64,000 nucleotides of DNA, taken from the NCBI RefSeq assembly GCF_009857475.1, contig NZ_WWCJ01000012.1:1-64000 (forward strand). The letters are read 5' to 3'. This DNA comes from Pseudoduganella guangdongensis. GTDB lineage: Bacteria > Pseudomonadota > Gammaproteobacteria > Burkholderiales > Burkholderiaceae_D. Position numbers and translations under genes: made by a program. Within the stretch, counting starts at the first letter, position 1; every line of letters begins with the position of its first letter. Of the stretch, positions 37,844-48,230 are shown in pieces. The notes under the pieces are model-generated. The model was not told where the DNA came from. It searched no databases and saw only the letters and a list, made by a program, of their open reading frames with translations.

Positions 37844-38949
37844 GCGAGCGGGCGACCGTCCTGTATGTGGACGACGAGGAAATGGCGCGCAAGTACTTCG
37901 CGCGCGCGGTGGAGAGCGAATTCGCGGTGCTGACCGCGCCCGGCGTGGACGAGGCGCTGCAAATCCTGGCCCAGCCCGGCAGCGATATCGACGTGCTGGT
38001 GACCGACTACCGCATGCCGGGCCGCGTCGGCGGCGAACTGCTGCGCGAGGTGGAGCGCGACTACCCGCACCTGGTGCGCATCCTGGTCACGGCCTATGCC
38101 GACAAGGAAGTGCTGCTGGAAACCATTAACGGCGGCGACATCTTCCGCATCCTGGAAAAGCCGCTCGATACCGGCGTGGTGCGCGACGCGCTGCGCCTGG
38201 CCAGCGAGAACGCGCGCGAGCGCGCCATGCGCCGCCAAAGCCTGCTGGCGATCGAGGAAACGGTGGCTTTCCTGGCGCATGAACTGAATACGCCGCTGGC
38301 CACGATTGCCAATTTCGCGCGCAATATCCAGCGCCGCGTGAGCCACCAGGCCGAAGATAACGGCCTGCCGCTGAAAGCCGATATCGGCAATGCGGCGGCG
38401 CATATGAACGACAATGCGCGCTACTGCCTGGCGGTGCTGTCCTCTTTTGTCGAGTCGGTCAAGCGCGCCAGCGTGGTGCCGGCGGCGCGAGCTGGCGGCG
38501 GCACGGCGCGGCAGATGGTGGGTGCGCTGCTCGAGGTATACCCGTTCGCGCCGGGCCAGCGCGACACGGTCCAGCTGGAGGTGCAGGGCGACTTCGCCGT
38601 GCGCGCCGCGCCCAATTGCGTGGCGCTGGTGCTGTCCTCCCTGCTGAACAATGCGCTGCGCGCCCTGGACGGCCAGGCCGGCGCGCGCATCAGGATTACC
38701 GTGGGCGTGGCAGACCGCCCTTACATCATCGTGGAAGACAATGGGCCCGGCATCGCGCCGGCGCTGCTCAACCGCCTGCTGCTGGACCCGGTGTCCATGC
38801 ATGGCAGTGAAGGCGGCAGCGGCTGGGGCCTGATCTTCTGCAACCGCGTGATGCAGTCTTTCGGCGGTCACCTGCGGGTGCAGTCCGAACAGGGCTGCTC
38901 CACCACCGTCACCATGAATTTCCCGGATTTAGAGAAGGAACGAGCATGA
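37840..38949 (+). CDS. phcR: PhcR-like response regulator with C-terminal histidine kinase domain
   Basis: Residues ~5-125 form a REC domain with the acceptor Asp56 in DVLVTDYRMPG and the conserved Lys in ILEKPL. Residues ~130-369 form a kinase core with His147 in FLAHELNTPLATI, NNALRAL and a HATPase G-box DNGPGI. This unusual order, receiver first and kinase second, is the hallmark of Ralstonia PhcR (about 360 residues). It overlaps phcS and phcQ by 4 bases each. In the known system PhcR controls the LysR-type regulator PhcA, which is not in this window. Confidence 0.75.
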   Translation: MSERATVLYVDDEEMARKYFARAVESEFAVLTAPGVDEALQILAQPGSDIDVLVTDYRMPGRVGGELLREVERDYPHLVRILVTAYADKEVLLETINGGDIFRILEKPLDTGVVRDALRLASENARERAMRRQSLLAIEETVAFLAHELNTPLATIANFARNIQRRVSHQAEDNGLPLKADIGNAAAHMNDNARYCLAVLSSFVESVKRASVVPAARAGGGTARQMVGALLEVYPFAPGQRDTVQLEVQGDFAVRAAPNCVALVLSSLLNNALRALDGQAGARIRITVGVADRPYIIVEDNGPGIAPALLNRLLLDPVSMHGSEGGSGWGLIFCNRVMQSFGGHLRVQSEQGCSTTVTMNFPDLEKERA

Positions 38950-39938
38950 TCGAGAACGAAACGGCACGAGCCGCCCCGGCAATCCTCTACGTCGATGACG
39001 AGGCGACCGCCCTGAAATACTTCCAGCGCGCGCTCGGTTCGCTGGCGCCCGTGTATGTGGCCGAGTCGGTGGAGGAGGGCAAACGCATGCTCGACCAGCA
39101 CGCCGACGAGATCGCGGTGCTGGTCTCCGACCAGCGCATGCCGGGCGCCTATGGCAATGAGCTGTTGTTCTACGCGTGGGACCGCTACCCGCACATCGTG
39201 CGCATCCTGACCACCGCCTATTCCGAGCTGGAACACACCGTGGACGCGGTGAACCAGGGCCAGATCCACCGCTATATCCAGAAGCCGTGGGATATCGCCG
39301 CCTTGCGCATGGAGCTGAAACAGGCCCTGTCCCTGGCCAAGCTGCAGAAGGAGCATTCGCAGCTGCTGCGTGAAAAGCTGCTGGTGCGCCAGAAGCAGGC
39401 CGTGGCCAGCCGTATCGGCACCCTGTACACCTTGTCGGCCAGCCTGTCGGGCGAAACCTCCTTCGTGCCGGTTGAGAGCTACCTGGCGGGCGCCCTGAGC
39501 GCCGGCATGACGCCGCCGGAACCGGACTGGCTGATGCTGGACCATTCGGACCTGATCAGCTCCGAAGCCTTCCGCAGCGCCGCCTTCGGCCGCGCCGTGC
39601 GTGACCACCTGGACGACCTGGAGCAGCGCTATGCCGGTGCCGAAGCGGCGCACGCCTTCGCCCTGCTGGCCGAGACCTTCGGCCCAACCTTCCGCGCCAC
39701 CGGCCCGGACAGCGCGCAATTCCTGCAGGCGTCGCAGCTGACCGAGTTCCTGGAAACCCCGACCAGCGTCCCGGTTTCCTCGCAGCACGCGTTCTGGCTG
39801 GCCTGCCTGCTGTGGATGGGCAAGCGCGGCGCGGCCATGCAAATGAGCAGCGGCGCCAGCGCCGTCGAATGTCGCATGGTGCAGGCCGACAACGCCCTGA
39901 CACCGTCGCAGCTGGCGGCCTGGGTCGAGCAGTTCTAA
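38946..39938 (+). CDS. phcQ: PhcQ-like response regulator
   Basis: The 330-residue protein has an N-terminal REC domain (~10-130) with Asp62 in VLVSDQRMPG and Lys in YIQKPWD, followed by a helical segment and a C-terminal region (~150-330) of unknown fold without a recognisable DNA-binding domain. In Ralstonia, PhcQ acts in the same circuit and fine-tunes PhcA activity. It is the last gene of the four-gene operon, followed by a 135-base gap with a promoter for the next kinase. Confidence 0.7.
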   Translation: MIENETARAAPAILYVDDEATALKYFQRALGSLAPVYVAESVEEGKRMLDQHADEIAVLVSDQRMPGAYGNELLFYAWDRYPHIVRILTTAYSELEHTVDAVNQGQIHRYIQKPWDIAALRMELKQALSLAKLQKEHSQLLREKLLVRQKQAVASRIGTLYTLSASLSGETSFVPVESYLAGALSAGMTPPEPDWLMLDHSDLISSEAFRSAAFGRAVRDHLDDLEQRYAGAEAAHAFALLAETFGPTFRATGPDSAQFLQASQLTEFLETPTSVPVSSQHAFWLACLLWMGKRGAAMQMSSGASAVECRMVQADNALTPSQLAAWVEQF

Positions 39939-40042
39939 GCTGGCGCGCGACCGCCGCCAGGTGCATTAAGCTAGTTAATAATTGGTGGTAAAACTGCCTA
40001 CAGAAAAAGAGCTTTCGGGCAATATTTCGCTGGGGAGTCGGT

Positions 40043-40068
40043 TATACTGGTGTATCGGATAACCGGAG
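40043..40068 (+). promoter_or_regulatory. Promoter -10 and ribosome site of the large hybrid kinase
   Basis: A TATACT -10 box lies at 40043-40048, and GGAG at 40065-40068 precedes the ATG at 40074. A transcript starting near 40055 would exclude the GTG at 40050 as a start. No good -35 is seen, so an activator may be needed. Confidence 0.45.
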
Positions 40069-40073
40069 CTGCC

Positions 40074-43000
40074 ATGCCAGAGCAAGTGGAGGTCACGCGT
40101 ACATCGTTACGACACCGCATTGGCCTCGGCTCGCTTCTGTCGCTGCTGCTGGCAGCCAGCTCCCTGCTGCTGACGGCGCTGCTGGTGGTGGTGCTGGGGG
40201 TGGTGGTGACCGATGAGCTGAAACGCACCATCGGCCAGGGCCTGGCCCAGCGCGCGCGCCATGCCGCCAGCCAGCTCGACGCCACCATGTTCGAGCGCTA
40301 CCGCGAAGTCCAGCTGCTGGCGCGGCGCAGCGAATTCACCGCCGCCCAGCACGGCCCGGCGCAACGACGCCGGATCCTCGACGATTTGCAGCGCACCTAT
40401 CCCCTGTATGCCTGGATCGGCCTGACCGACAACGCCGGCAAGGTCCAGGTCAGCACCGGCGGCCTGCTGGAAGGCGTCGACGTCTCCGCGCGCGACTGGT
40501 GGCGCGACGCGCCCAAGGGCGTCTACGTGCACGATGTGCACGCCGCCAAGCTGCTGGCCAAGCTGCTGCCGGCCAGCGGCGGCGCGCCGATGCGTTTTGT
40601 CGACCTGGCTTTCCCCTATTACGACGCGGCCGGCAAACAGGCCGGCATCCTGGGCGCGCACCTGAGTTGGAACTGGGCGCGCCAGGTGCAGGACCTGTTC
40701 GACCAGAATGCCCAGGGCGCGGCCGCCGACACCCTGATCGTTTCGCGCAGCGGCCAGATCCTGTATGGGCCGGAAGCGCTGCTGGACCAGCCCGCGGCCG
40801 CCGCCAGCCTGGCGCTGGCGCGCGAGCAGGCCTCCGGCTTCGTGGAAGAACGCTGGGCCGATGGGCGCCGCTACCTGGTCGGCTACGCCCGCACGCGCGG
40901 CTACGACAGCTACCCGGGCCTGGGCTGGGTCATCGTCACGCGGCAGGAAGCCGCGACCGCGTTCGCGCCCGTGCGCCGCCTGCAGCTGACGGTGGCGCTG
41001 TCCGGCCTGGCCGTGGCCTTGCTGTTTTCCCTGCTGGGCTGGCGCGCGGCGCGCACCGTCACGCGGCCCCTGCTGCACACGGCGCAGGCGGCGCGCGAGG
41101 TGGAGCAGGGCCGTGCCACGGCCTTGCCGCCGGTGCAGGGCAGTTTCAGCGAACTGGAAACGGTGCGCGGCGCCTTCAACGCCATCCTGCAAAGGCTGCA
41201 GGGCCAGGAGCAGCAACTGGTGCGCGCCAATGCGCAGCTGGAGCAGCGCGTGGCCGACCGCACGGTGGACCTGGAGCGCACCCTGGCCATTGTCCGTTCC
41301 AGCGAGCAGCGCATGCTGACCCTGCTGGAGGCGACGCAGGACGCCTTTATCGCCTTCACCAGCGACGGCCTGGTCACCGACTGGAACCCGCGCGCCGCGC
41401 AGGTGTTCGGCTGGCGGCGCGAGGAAGTGCTGGGCAAGCATATCGACCAGCTGCTGCAGGCCGGCGGCAACTTGTGGTGGCTGCTGGGCAGCCGCGAGAA
41501 CGCGGCGACCGGCGAACGGGTGGCGCTGACCGGCTGGCGCCGCGACGGCGCGCGCTTCGATGCCGAGATGACCCTGGCCCAGCTGGCCGTCGACGGCGTG
41601 CAGTCGTTTGCCGCCTTTGTCAGCGATATCTCGCAGCGCCGGCGCACCGAACAGGAGCTGGAAGCGGAACGCCTGCTGCTCTCGACCGTGCTGGAGACCA
41701 TCGAGGTGGCGGTCATGGCGTGCGGCCCGCAAGGCGAGGCCACGCTGTCGAACCGCGCGGCGCGCGCCCTGCCAGCCGGCGCCGTCCAGCCGGGCGAGGC
41801 CTCGCTGCTGCAGCGGGCGCTGCGCGGTGCGCGGGTGCAGGGCGAGGAATTGCTGATCCTGGCGGCCGACGGCAGCGAACGCCATCTGCTGTGCAATGGC
41901 AGCGCCTTGACCGGCGCCGACGGCAGCAGGCTGGGCGCGGTGGTGGCCATGGCCGATGTCACGGCGCTGGAGCAGGCCAAGCTGGCGGTGGCGGAGAAGG
42001 AGCGCTTCCTGCGCGCGGTGACCGACAACAACCCGGCGGCCATCGGCTATGTCGACCGCGACGAGGTGTACCGCTTCGCCAACCGCAGCTACCAGACCAT
42101 GATGGGGATCGACCCGGCCGGCATGATTGGCCGCAGCATCGAACAGGTGCTGGGCGGCACGGTGTACGGACAGGTGCGCGGCCATGTGGCGGCGGCCCTG
42201 CGCGGCGAGCGCGTGCACTTCGAGGTGGACACCGAGCGCGCTGGCTGGCCGCGCCATTTCATGACCGACTACATCCCCGACCTCGGCGCCCAGGGCGAGG
42301 TGCGCGGCTTCCACATCGTCGCGCTGGATATCACGGCGCGCAAGCGGGCCGAATTGCAGCAGGAGGAAGCCAGCCGCGCCAAGAGCGCTTTCCTGGCCAA
42401 TATGAGCCACGAGATCCGCACGCCGATGAACGCGGTGCTGGGCATTGGCCAGCTGCTGGACCGCACCCAGCTCAACGCCGAGCAGCAGGAGTATGTGCGG
42501 CTGATCCGGGCTTCCGGCAGCGCCTTGCTGGCCCTGGTGAACGACATCCTCGACCTGTCCAAGATTGAAGCGGGCAAGCTGGCAGTCGTGGCGGCGCCGT
42601 TCCAGCTGGACGAGCTGGCGGAAGCGATTGCCGCCGCCATGCAGTCGGCCAGTGTCGGCAAGCGCCTCGACTTGTTGCTGACGCTGGAAGCGGGCTTGCC
42701 GCAAGGCCTGGTGGGCGACCTGCAGCGTCTGCGCCAGGTGGCGCTCAACCTGGTCGGCAATGCCATCAAGTTCACCGCCGAGGGCGAGGTGTGCGTGCAC
42801 ATCGGCGTCAGCGCGCCGGGCAGCAGCATGGAAATCCTGCAGCTGACGGTGCGCGACAGCGGCATCGGCATGAGCGGCGAACAACTGGGCCGCCTGTTCA
42901 ACCCTTTCGAGCAGGCCGACAGTTCGACCGCGCGCCGCTACGGCGGCACGGGTCTGGGCCTATCGATCACCCGGCAACTGGTGGAGCTGATGGGCGGCAC

Positions 43001-44480
43001 CATCACCGTCAGCAGCGAGGCGGGGCGCGGCAGCGAATTCGTGGTATCGGTGCCTTTGCAACTGGCCATGCGCCAGCGCGCCGCCGACAGCTACGCGCCG
43101 CTGCCCAGCCTGCGGGTGCTGCTGGTGGACGACCACGTGCCGACCTTGCGCTACCTGGAAAGCCTGCTGCGGCGCTGGGGCTGCGTGGTCGAGACCCATG
43201 CCGCGACGCCGTCCATGGCGGGGCACGAGTGGGATGTGGCGCTGGTCGATTCGGCCCTGCTGGACGCGGAGGGCGCCGCCGCCTATGGCGGCACGGCCCT
43301 GGTGGCGCTGAACCGCAGCCTGGACCGCCCGCCGCAGGCGGGCGAGGACGCGGCCCTGGCCAAGCCCCTGCTGCCAGGCGCTCTGCACCTGCTGCTGCAG
43401 GGCCTGAGCCAGCAGCGCGCCGCGCCAGTTGCGGCGCCGCTGGCGGTGCCGCAACTGGCGGCCTTGCGCGGCGCGCGCATCCTGCTGGTGGAAGACAATG
43501 GCACCAACCAGCTGGTGGCACGCGGTGTGCTGGAACCGGCCGGCATTGCCGTCTCGCTGGCCGAGAATGGGCAGCAGGCGGTGGAGATGGTGCGCGCCCA
43601 GCCCACGGCGTTCGACCTGGTGCTGATGGATGTCCAGATGCCGGTCATGGACGGCTTTGAGGCCACCCGCATCCTGCGCGGCAAGCTCGGGCTGCGCATC
43701 CCGATCCTGGCCATGAGCGCCGGCGTGCTGGAGACGGAGCAGGCGCGCTGCCTGGAATGCGGCATGAACGGGTTCATCGCCAAGCCGGTCGATTATGCGC
43801 AGATGCTGAACACGATTGCCGCCCACCTGGCGGCGCCCGTCCCGCGCGCGGAGGCACCCGCGGCGGCGGAAGCGGCGCTGGAAGCTGCGCCCGACGACCA
43901 GCCGGGCATCTTCAGCATCCGCAAGCTGCTGGCGGTGATTGGCAACAGCCCGCAGCGCCAGAACATCGTCTCCCTGGTGGGCCGCGTGGTGCGCCAGTCG
44001 CAGGCGGAGTTCGATGCGGCGCGCGCCCATTGGCAAGGCGGCGACTGCGTGGCCGCGGCGGCTGCCTTGCATGCGCTGCGCGGCGGCGTGGGCAGCCTCG
44101 GGGCGCGCGACTTTTCCGACGCCACGCTGGACGCCGAAAAAGCCCTGCGCAGCCCCGATCCGGCCAGCGCCGCGCCGCACTTCGAGCATGCGCAGCAGGC
44201 GCTGGCCGCCACGCTGGCGGCCGCCGCGCACTGGCTGCAGCTGGAGCAGCCGGGCGCCCCGGCCGTCCAGCAAGACCTGCAGGCGGCCATCCACACCCTG
44301 ACCGAGATGCTGCGGCGGCAGGACCTGGATGCGCTGAACCAGTTTCGCCAGATGCGCGAGCAGTTGGCCGGTCAGCACGGCACCCAGGCCGCCGCCCAGC
44401 TGGAAACCGCCATCGAAGCGCTGGACTTTAGTGCCGCGTTGGAAGTCCTGAGTGAGGAAGCATGGAAAGCACCATCCTGA
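40074..44480 (+). CDS. Large Cache/HAMP/PAS hybrid histidine kinase with two REC domains and HPt
   Basis: The 1468 residues comprise a membrane helix (~20-45), a periplasmic Cache domain (~50-295), a second helix (~300-320), HAMP, three PAS-type domains (~410-520, ~530-635 and ~640-755), HisKA with His779 in [13 protein letters not shown], a HATPase ([12 protein letters not shown]), a first REC (Asp in [10 protein letters not shown]), a second REC (Asp in [10 protein letters not shown]) and an HPt domain with His1333 in LHALRGGVG. It can run a full His-Asp-His relay. The ATG at 40074 has a GGAG site. Its end overlaps the REC-GGDEF gene by 19 bases, its most likely phospho-target. Being directly after phcQ, it may extend the quorum circuit (inference). 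Confidence 0.93.
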   Translation: MPEQVEVTRTSLRHRIGLGSLLSLLLAASSLLLTALLVVVLGVVVTDELKRTIGQGLAQRARHAASQLDATMFERYREVQLLARRSEFTAAQHGPAQRRRILDDLQRTYPLYAWIGLTDNAGKVQVSTGGLLEGVDVSARDWWRDAPKGVYVHDVHAAKLLAKLLPASGGAPMRFVDLAFPYYDAAGKQAGILGAHLSWNWARQVQDLFDQNAQGAAADTLIVSRSGQILYGPEALLDQPAAAASLALAREQASGFVEERWADGRRYLVGYARTRGYDSYPGLGWVIVTRQEAATAFAPVRRLQLTVALSGLAVALLFSLLGWRAARTVTRPLLHTAQAAREVEQGRATALPPVQGSFSELETVRGAFNAILQRLQGQEQQLVRANAQLEQRVADRTVDLERTLAIVRSSEQRMLTLLEATQDAFIAFTSDGLVTDWNPRAAQVFGWRREEVLGKHIDQLLQAGGNLWWLLGSRENAATGERVALTGWRRDGARFDAEMTLAQLAVDGVQSFAAFVSDISQRRRTEQELEAERLLLSTVLETIEVAVMACGPQGEATLSNRAARALPAGAVQPGEASLLQRALRGARVQGEELLILAADGSERHLLCNGSALTGADGSRLGAVVAMADVTALEQAKLAVAEKERFLRAVTDNNPAAIGYVDRDEVYRFANRSYQTMMGIDPAGMIGRSIEQVLGGTVYGQVRGHVAAALRGERVHFEVDTERAGWPRHFMTDYIPDLGAQGEVRGFHIVALDITARKRAELQQEEASRAKSAFLANMSHEIRTPMNAVLGIGQLLDRTQLNAEQQEYVRLIRASGSALLALVNDILDLSKIEAGKLAVVAAPFQLDELAEAIAAAMQSASVGKRLDLLLTLEAGLPQGLVGDLQRLRQVALNLVGNAIKFTAEGEVCVHIGVSAPGSSMEILQLTVRDSGIGMSGEQLGRLFNPFEQADSSTARRYGGTGLGLSITRQLVELMGGTITVSSEAGRGSEFVVSVPLQLAMRQRAADSYAPLPSLRVLLVDDHVPTLRYLESLLRRWGCVVETHAATPSMAGHEWDVALVDSALLDAEGAAAYGGTALVALNRSLDRPPQAGEDAALAKPLLPGALHLLLQGLSQQRAAPVAAPLAVPQLAALRGARILLVEDNGTNQLVARGVLEPAGIAVSLAENGQQAVEMVRAQPTAFDLVLMDVQMPVMDGFEATRILRGKLGLRIPILAMSAGVLETEQARCLECGMNGFIAKPVDYAQMLNTIAAHLAAPVPRAEAPAAAEAALEAAPDDQPGIFSIRKLLAVIGNSPQRQNIVSLVGRVVRQSQAEFDAARAHWQGGDCVAAAAALHALRGGVGSLGARDFSDATLDAEKALRSPDPASAAPHFEHAQQALAATLAAAAHWLQLEQPGAPAVQQDLQAAIHTLTEMLRRQDLDALNQFRQMREQLAGQHGTQAAAQLETAIEALDFSAALEVLSEEAWKAPS

Positions 44481-45367
44481 TCATCGACGACAATCCTGAG
44501 ATCATCCGCCTTTTGAGCGCCATGCTGCGCGACCAGGCCCGCATCCTGTTCGCGACCAGCGGCCTGGCCGGCCTGGAAATCGCCCGTGCCCAGCGCCCGC
44601 AACTGATCCTGCTCGATGTCGAGATGAAGAGCATGGACGGTTTCGCCGTCTGCGCCCACATCATGGCCGATCCCGACCTGCGCCATTGCCCGGTCATCTT
44701 CGTCACCGCCAGCGCCGCCAGCGACAGCGAGATCGCCTGCCTGGACGCCGGCGCGGTCGATTTCATCACCAAGCCCCTGAATGGCGCCGTGGTCCAGGCG
44801 CGCGTGCGCACCCATCTGCGCTTGCAGGCCGCGCTGGCCAGCCTGGAGACCCTGGCCAGCAAGGATGGCCTGACGGGCCTGTACAACCGGCGCGCCTTCG
44901 ACGAACAGTTCGCGGTGGAGCTGGCGCGCCACCGCCGGCAGCAATCCCCGCTGGGCCTGGCCCTGGTCGATGTCGACCACTTCAAGCTTTACAACGATCA
45001 TTATGGCCACCAGCTAGGCGATGAGTGCCTGCGCCGTGTGGCCCAGGCCCTGGCCGATTGCGCCCGCCGCCCGGGCGAACTGGTGGCGCGCTACGGCGGC
45101 GAGGAGTTCGTGGTACTGCTGCCCAACACCACGGCCGAGGAAGTGCAGCGCTACGGCGAATGGATTTGCCAGCATGTCCGGGACTTGCAGCTGCCGCATG
45201 GCGCGTCGCTGGTGGCGCACCACGTCACCATCAGCGCCGGCCTGGCGGCGGCCATCCCCCGGCTGGAGACGACGCCGGGCCAGATGCTGGCAGCGACCGA
45301 CGCGGCCCTGTATGAGGCCAAACGCGCGGGACGCAACCGTAGCGCCATGGCGGCAAGCTCGTGCTAA
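44462..45367 (+). CDS. Response regulator with GGDEF (diguanylate cyclase) output domain
   Basis: Residues ~5-120 are a REC domain (IIDDN, acceptor Asp in [10 protein letters not shown], Lys in ITKPL) and ~135-300 a GGDEF domain with G212-G-E-E-F216. The usual RxxD inhibitory site is RPGE here (203-206), so feedback inhibition by c-di-GMP may be lost or weaker, unlike the other GGDEF proteins of the window. The start lies 19 bases inside the hybrid kinase gene, giving a kinase-cyclase pair of the same design as at 3204-7600. The serralysin gene follows 24 bases later and could be read from the same transcript. Confidence 0.93.
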   Translation: MESTILIIDDNPEIIRLLSAMLRDQARILFATSGLAGLEIARAQRPQLILLDVEMKSMDGFAVCAHIMADPDLRHCPVIFVTASAASDSEIACLDAGAVDFITKPLNGAVVQARVRTHLRLQAALASLETLASKDGLTGLYNRRAFDEQFAVELARHRRQQSPLGLALVDVDHFKLYNDHYGHQLGDECLRRVAQALADCARRPGELVARYGGEEFVVLLPNTTAEEVQRYGEWICQHVRDLQLPHGASLVAHHVTISAGLAAAIPRLETTPGQMLAATDAALYEAKRAGRNRSAMAASSC

Positions 45368-45391
45368 CATGGTCGGGTTCCTGTTTCTTAC

Positions 45392-47119
45392 ATGCGCGCC
45401 ATGAGTTTCGTAACCGGTAATATTGCAATTGATGCCTTGGTGTACAGCAGCTGGAGCCCAACCGCTGGCACGCCACGCACGCTGAGCTACAGCTTTCTGC
45501 TTGCGCCTCCCGGCGACGCCAGCGATGAAGACCGCAGCGGCTTTGCCGCGATGACCACGGCGCAGCGCCAGGGCGTGCGCGATGCGCTCAAATTATGGTC
45601 CGATGTGGCCAACCTAACGTTTGTCGAGGTCAACGCCAACGGCTCCCTGCAGTTCGGCACCAACCAGCAGTCCGGCAGCAGCGGCTACGCCTACCTGCCC
45701 GAATCCTGGAGCACCGCGGTGGCGATGTACCTGGACGTGGACGCGGGCTATAACCAGGTGTTCACCCCCGGCAGCTACGGGCCAAGCGTGATGCTGCACG
45801 AGATAGGGCACATGCTGGGATTGAAGCATCCCGGGAATTACGACAGCAGCGGCGGCGGCGTGGACGGCCCCTATCTGCCGAGCGACAAGGACAATGGCGA
45901 CTACACGCAGATGTCCTATAACGAGCCGACGGTGCACAGCCTGACCGGGCGCTATGCCGTGACGCCCATGCTGTACGACATCCAAGCCGTGCAGCACCTG
46001 TATGGCGCGAATATGTCCTACCGCAGCGGCGACGACGTTTACAGTTTCAGCAATTCGACCACTGCGCGCTGCATCTGGGACGCCGGCGGCAACAACACTT
46101 TCGACTTCTCCGCCTGCACCGGATTTGTCACCATCGACCTGCGGGCCGGCGGTTTCAGCGAGACGCAGGCAGGTTACCGCAATATCGGGCTGGCGTACGG
46201 CGTGACCGTACAAAACGCGGTGGCCGGCAATGGCGGCTCCCAGGTGTACAGTGGCGCCAGCGGCAGCATGGTCACCGGCGGCGCCGGTTTCGACCGCGTG
46301 GTGCTCGGTGCCGGAGACGATATTGTCTCCGGCGGCGGCGGCAGCGACACGGCGGTGTTCAGCGGCACTTTCGCCAGCTACATCGTGCAGCGCCACGCCG
46401 GCAGCGTGCTGGTGTTCGGCGAAGGCAATGACCGCCTGGAAGGCGTGGAGATGCTGGCGTTCAGCGACCGCACGGTGGCGGTGGCCGACCTGGCACTGCA
46501 TACGGCGCCGCAGGGCACCAGCGGCAATGACCGCTTCAGCGCCGGCGTCGGCAACGAGACCTTTGACGGCGGCGCCGGGCGCGACCTGGTGGTGCTGGCT
46601 GGCGCACGCGCCAATTACACGGTCAAGGCCACCAGCGGCGGCCATACCGTCACTGACAATAGCGGCAACGGCGGCATCGACCAGCTGCTGAATATCGAGC
46701 AGCTGCAATTCGCCGACGCCAGCGTATCGCTCGACATCAGCGGCGCGGCCGGCCAGGCCTACCGCCTGTATCAGGCCGCTTTCAACCGCGCGCCGGATTT
46801 GCCCGGCCTGGGCTACTGGATCAATACCCTTGAGCTTGGCTATAGCCTGCACTCGGTGGCTGGGAATTTCCTGACCAGTCCGGAATTCGCGGGTGCGTTC
46901 GGCACCTTGAGCAACCGTGATTTCGCCACGCTCCTCTACCACCAGGCCCTGCACCGGGAGCCGGACCTGGAAGGCTTGAACTGGTGGACCGCACGCCTGG
47001 ACGAGGGCGTGCTGCGCTCCGTGGTGCTGACCGGCTTCTCGGAATCGGCGGAGAACCAGGCGCAGGTGATCGGCTCCATCCAGAACGGCATTACCTTCAT
47101 TCCATACCCGGCAGGCTGA
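45392..47119 (+). CDS. Serralysin-type metalloprotease with C-terminal DUF4214 domain
   Basis: This secreted zinc endopeptidase (family M10B) has the zinc motif H136-E-I-G-H140-M-L-G-L-K-H146 and the Met-turn at Met174 (YTQMSYN), with no N-terminal signal peptide, as expected for type I secretion. Residues ~290-420 hold weak RTX-like glycine/aspartate repeats (GGAGFDRVVLGAGDD, GGAGRDLVVL). The C-terminus (~450-575, YRLYQAAFNRAPD) is a DUF4214 domain shared with the two RTX proteins at 57.5-63 kb. The start may be the ATG at 45392 or the one at 45401. No secretion ABC transporter or inhibitor gene is adjacent. It overlaps the PAS-GGDEF gene by 23 bases, tail to tail. Confidence 0.9.
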   Translation: MRAMSFVTGNIAIDALVYSSWSPTAGTPRTLSYSFLLAPPGDASDEDRSGFAAMTTAQRQGVRDALKLWSDVANLTFVEVNANGSLQFGTNQQSGSSGYAYLPESWSTAVAMYLDVDAGYNQVFTPGSYGPSVMLHEIGHMLGLKHPGNYDSSGGGVDGPYLPSDKDNGDYTQMSYNEPTVHSLTGRYAVTPMLYDIQAVQHLYGANMSYRSGDDVYSFSNSTTARCIWDAGGNNTFDFSACTGFVTIDLRAGGFSETQAGYRNIGLAYGVTVQNAVAGNGGSQVYSGASGSMVTGGAGFDRVVLGAGDDIVSGGGGSDTAVFSGTFASYIVQRHAGSVLVFGEGNDRLEGVEMLAFSDRTVAVADLALHTAPQGTSGNDRFSAGVGNETFDGGAGRDLVVLAGARANYTVKATSGGHTVTDNSGNGGIDQLLNIEQLQFADASVSLDISGAAGQAYRLYQAAFNRAPDLPGLGYWINTLELGYSLHSVAGNFLTSPEFAGAFGTLSNRDFATLLYHQALHREPDLEGLNWWTARLDEGVLRSVVLTGFSESAENQAQVIGSIQNGITFIPYPAG

Positions 47120-48089
47120 TACGGTTGCGTCCCATATGCTTGGCGCGGTATAGGGCCGCGTCGGCCGTGGTCACCAGCTGCTCCGGCTGGTGCTCGTGCG
47201 AGGCGATCGCGGTGGCGGCGCCGATGCTGACCGTGACGAAGCGCTTGGGCGCGCCCTGGTTCGGCAGGCGCAGCGCCTCCACCCGGCAGCGTATGCGCTC
47301 GGCCACGATGGCGGCCCCTTTCAGCGACTGGTTGGGCAGGATCACCGCGAACTCCTCGCCGCCGTAACGCGCCACCAGGTCGTTGGCGCGCATTTCGCTG
47401 GCCACGGCGCCGGCGATGCGTTTCAGGCACTCGTCGCCGCCGACATGGCCGTAGGCGTCGTTGTATTGTTTGAAGTTGTCGACGTCCACCATCAACAGCG
47501 AGAGCGGCTGCTGCTGGCGCAGGGCGCGCTGCCATTCCGCGTGCAGCGTCTGGTCGAAGCAGCGCCGGTTGGCCAGCCCGGTCAGGCCGTCGCGCGTGGC
47601 CAGCTGCTCGAGGGCGATCTGGGCCTGCTTTTCCTCGGTCAGGTCGCGCAGGGTTTCCACCACCGCCACCAGGCGACCGTCGCTGTCGTAGATCGGGCTG
47701 GCGTCGGCGGCCAGGTAGCGGCGCCCGGCGCTGCGCGGCATCTCGCACCAGTTCTCGGCGCATAGCTGGTCGCCGGCGCCGCCCGGGCGGCGCGCCTGGC
47801 CGTCGTACAGGTCGAGGATTTCGCCGGTGCGGCCGGCAATCACCAGGTCGGCCAGGGTGGGGCGCTGCACCGCGTAGAACGCGCACCAGTGGCCACTGGT
47901 GCCGAGCAACTCTTCGGCGGCGACCCCGGTCAGGCGCTCACAGGCCCGGTTCCAGATCAGGACCCGGCCCTGGGCGTCCAGCACGAACGTGGGAATGACC
48001 AGCATTTCCATCAGCTTCAACGCAAAGCCAGGCGGCTGGTCGGGCGTGGAGGCGTCCATCAAGTGTGGGATCCTGAAGAGACTATTCAT
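47097..48089 (-). CDS. PAS-GGDEF diguanylate cyclase
   Basis: The 330-residue cytosolic protein has a PAS domain (~25-150) and a GGDEF domain (~165-325) with an active GGEEF signature and the RAND inhibitory site. The start is the ATG at 48089, preceded by TAAAGG, rather than the ATG at 48170, which would add an Arg-rich leader. It is monocistronic, divergent from queE and convergent with the protease gene. The PAS domain has no obvious haem or flavin residues, so its signal is unknown. Confidence 0.9.
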   Translation of the reverse strand: MNSLFRIPHLMDASTPDQPPGFALKLMEMLVIPTFVLDAQGRVLIWNRACERLTGVAAEELLGTSGHWCAFYAVQRPTLADLVIAGRTGEILDLYDGQARRPGGAGDQLCAENWCEMPRSAGRRYLAADASPIYDSDGRLVAVVETLRDLTEEKQAQIALEQLATRDGLTGLANRRCFDQTLHAEWQRALRQQQPLSLLMVDVDNFKQYNDAYGHVGGDECLKRIAGAVASEMRANDLVARYGGEEFAVILPNQSLKGAAIVAERIRCRVEALRLPNQGAPKRFVTVSIGAATAIASHEHQPEQLVTTADAALYRAKHMGRNRISLPGME

Positions 48090-48195
48090 TTGGCGGCGGC
48101 CTTTATCGTTCACTGCGTCTGGAACTTGATTGTGCCGCCGTCGCCGCCGGCAAATGTTGACCAAGCGCAAACCCGTTTCGTTTTGTGAAAAGCGC

Positions 48196-48201
48196 TATAA
48201 T
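48196..48201 (+). promoter_or_regulatory. Promoter -10 box of the queE operon
   Basis: A perfect TATAAT 30 bases before the GTG start of queE. The -35 region has no clear TTGACA at 17-bp spacing; TTGACC at 48157 is too far. The leader of about 25 bases is too short for a preQ1 riboswitch. Confidence 0.5.
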
Positions 48202-48230
48202 TTAGGGTTGCCGAACACCGGAAGTACCCT

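Noticed and set aside
43100..43420. First receiver domain of the large hybrid kinase as a dead receiver
   Set aside because: The domain looks diverged, but the acceptor Asp ([10 protein letters not shown]) and a conserved-type Lys (LAKPLL) are visible, so inactivity cannot be claimed.
48202..48230. preQ1 riboswitch before queE
   Set aside because: Only about 25 bases lie between the likely transcription start and the start codon, and no preQ1 aptamer pattern is present.
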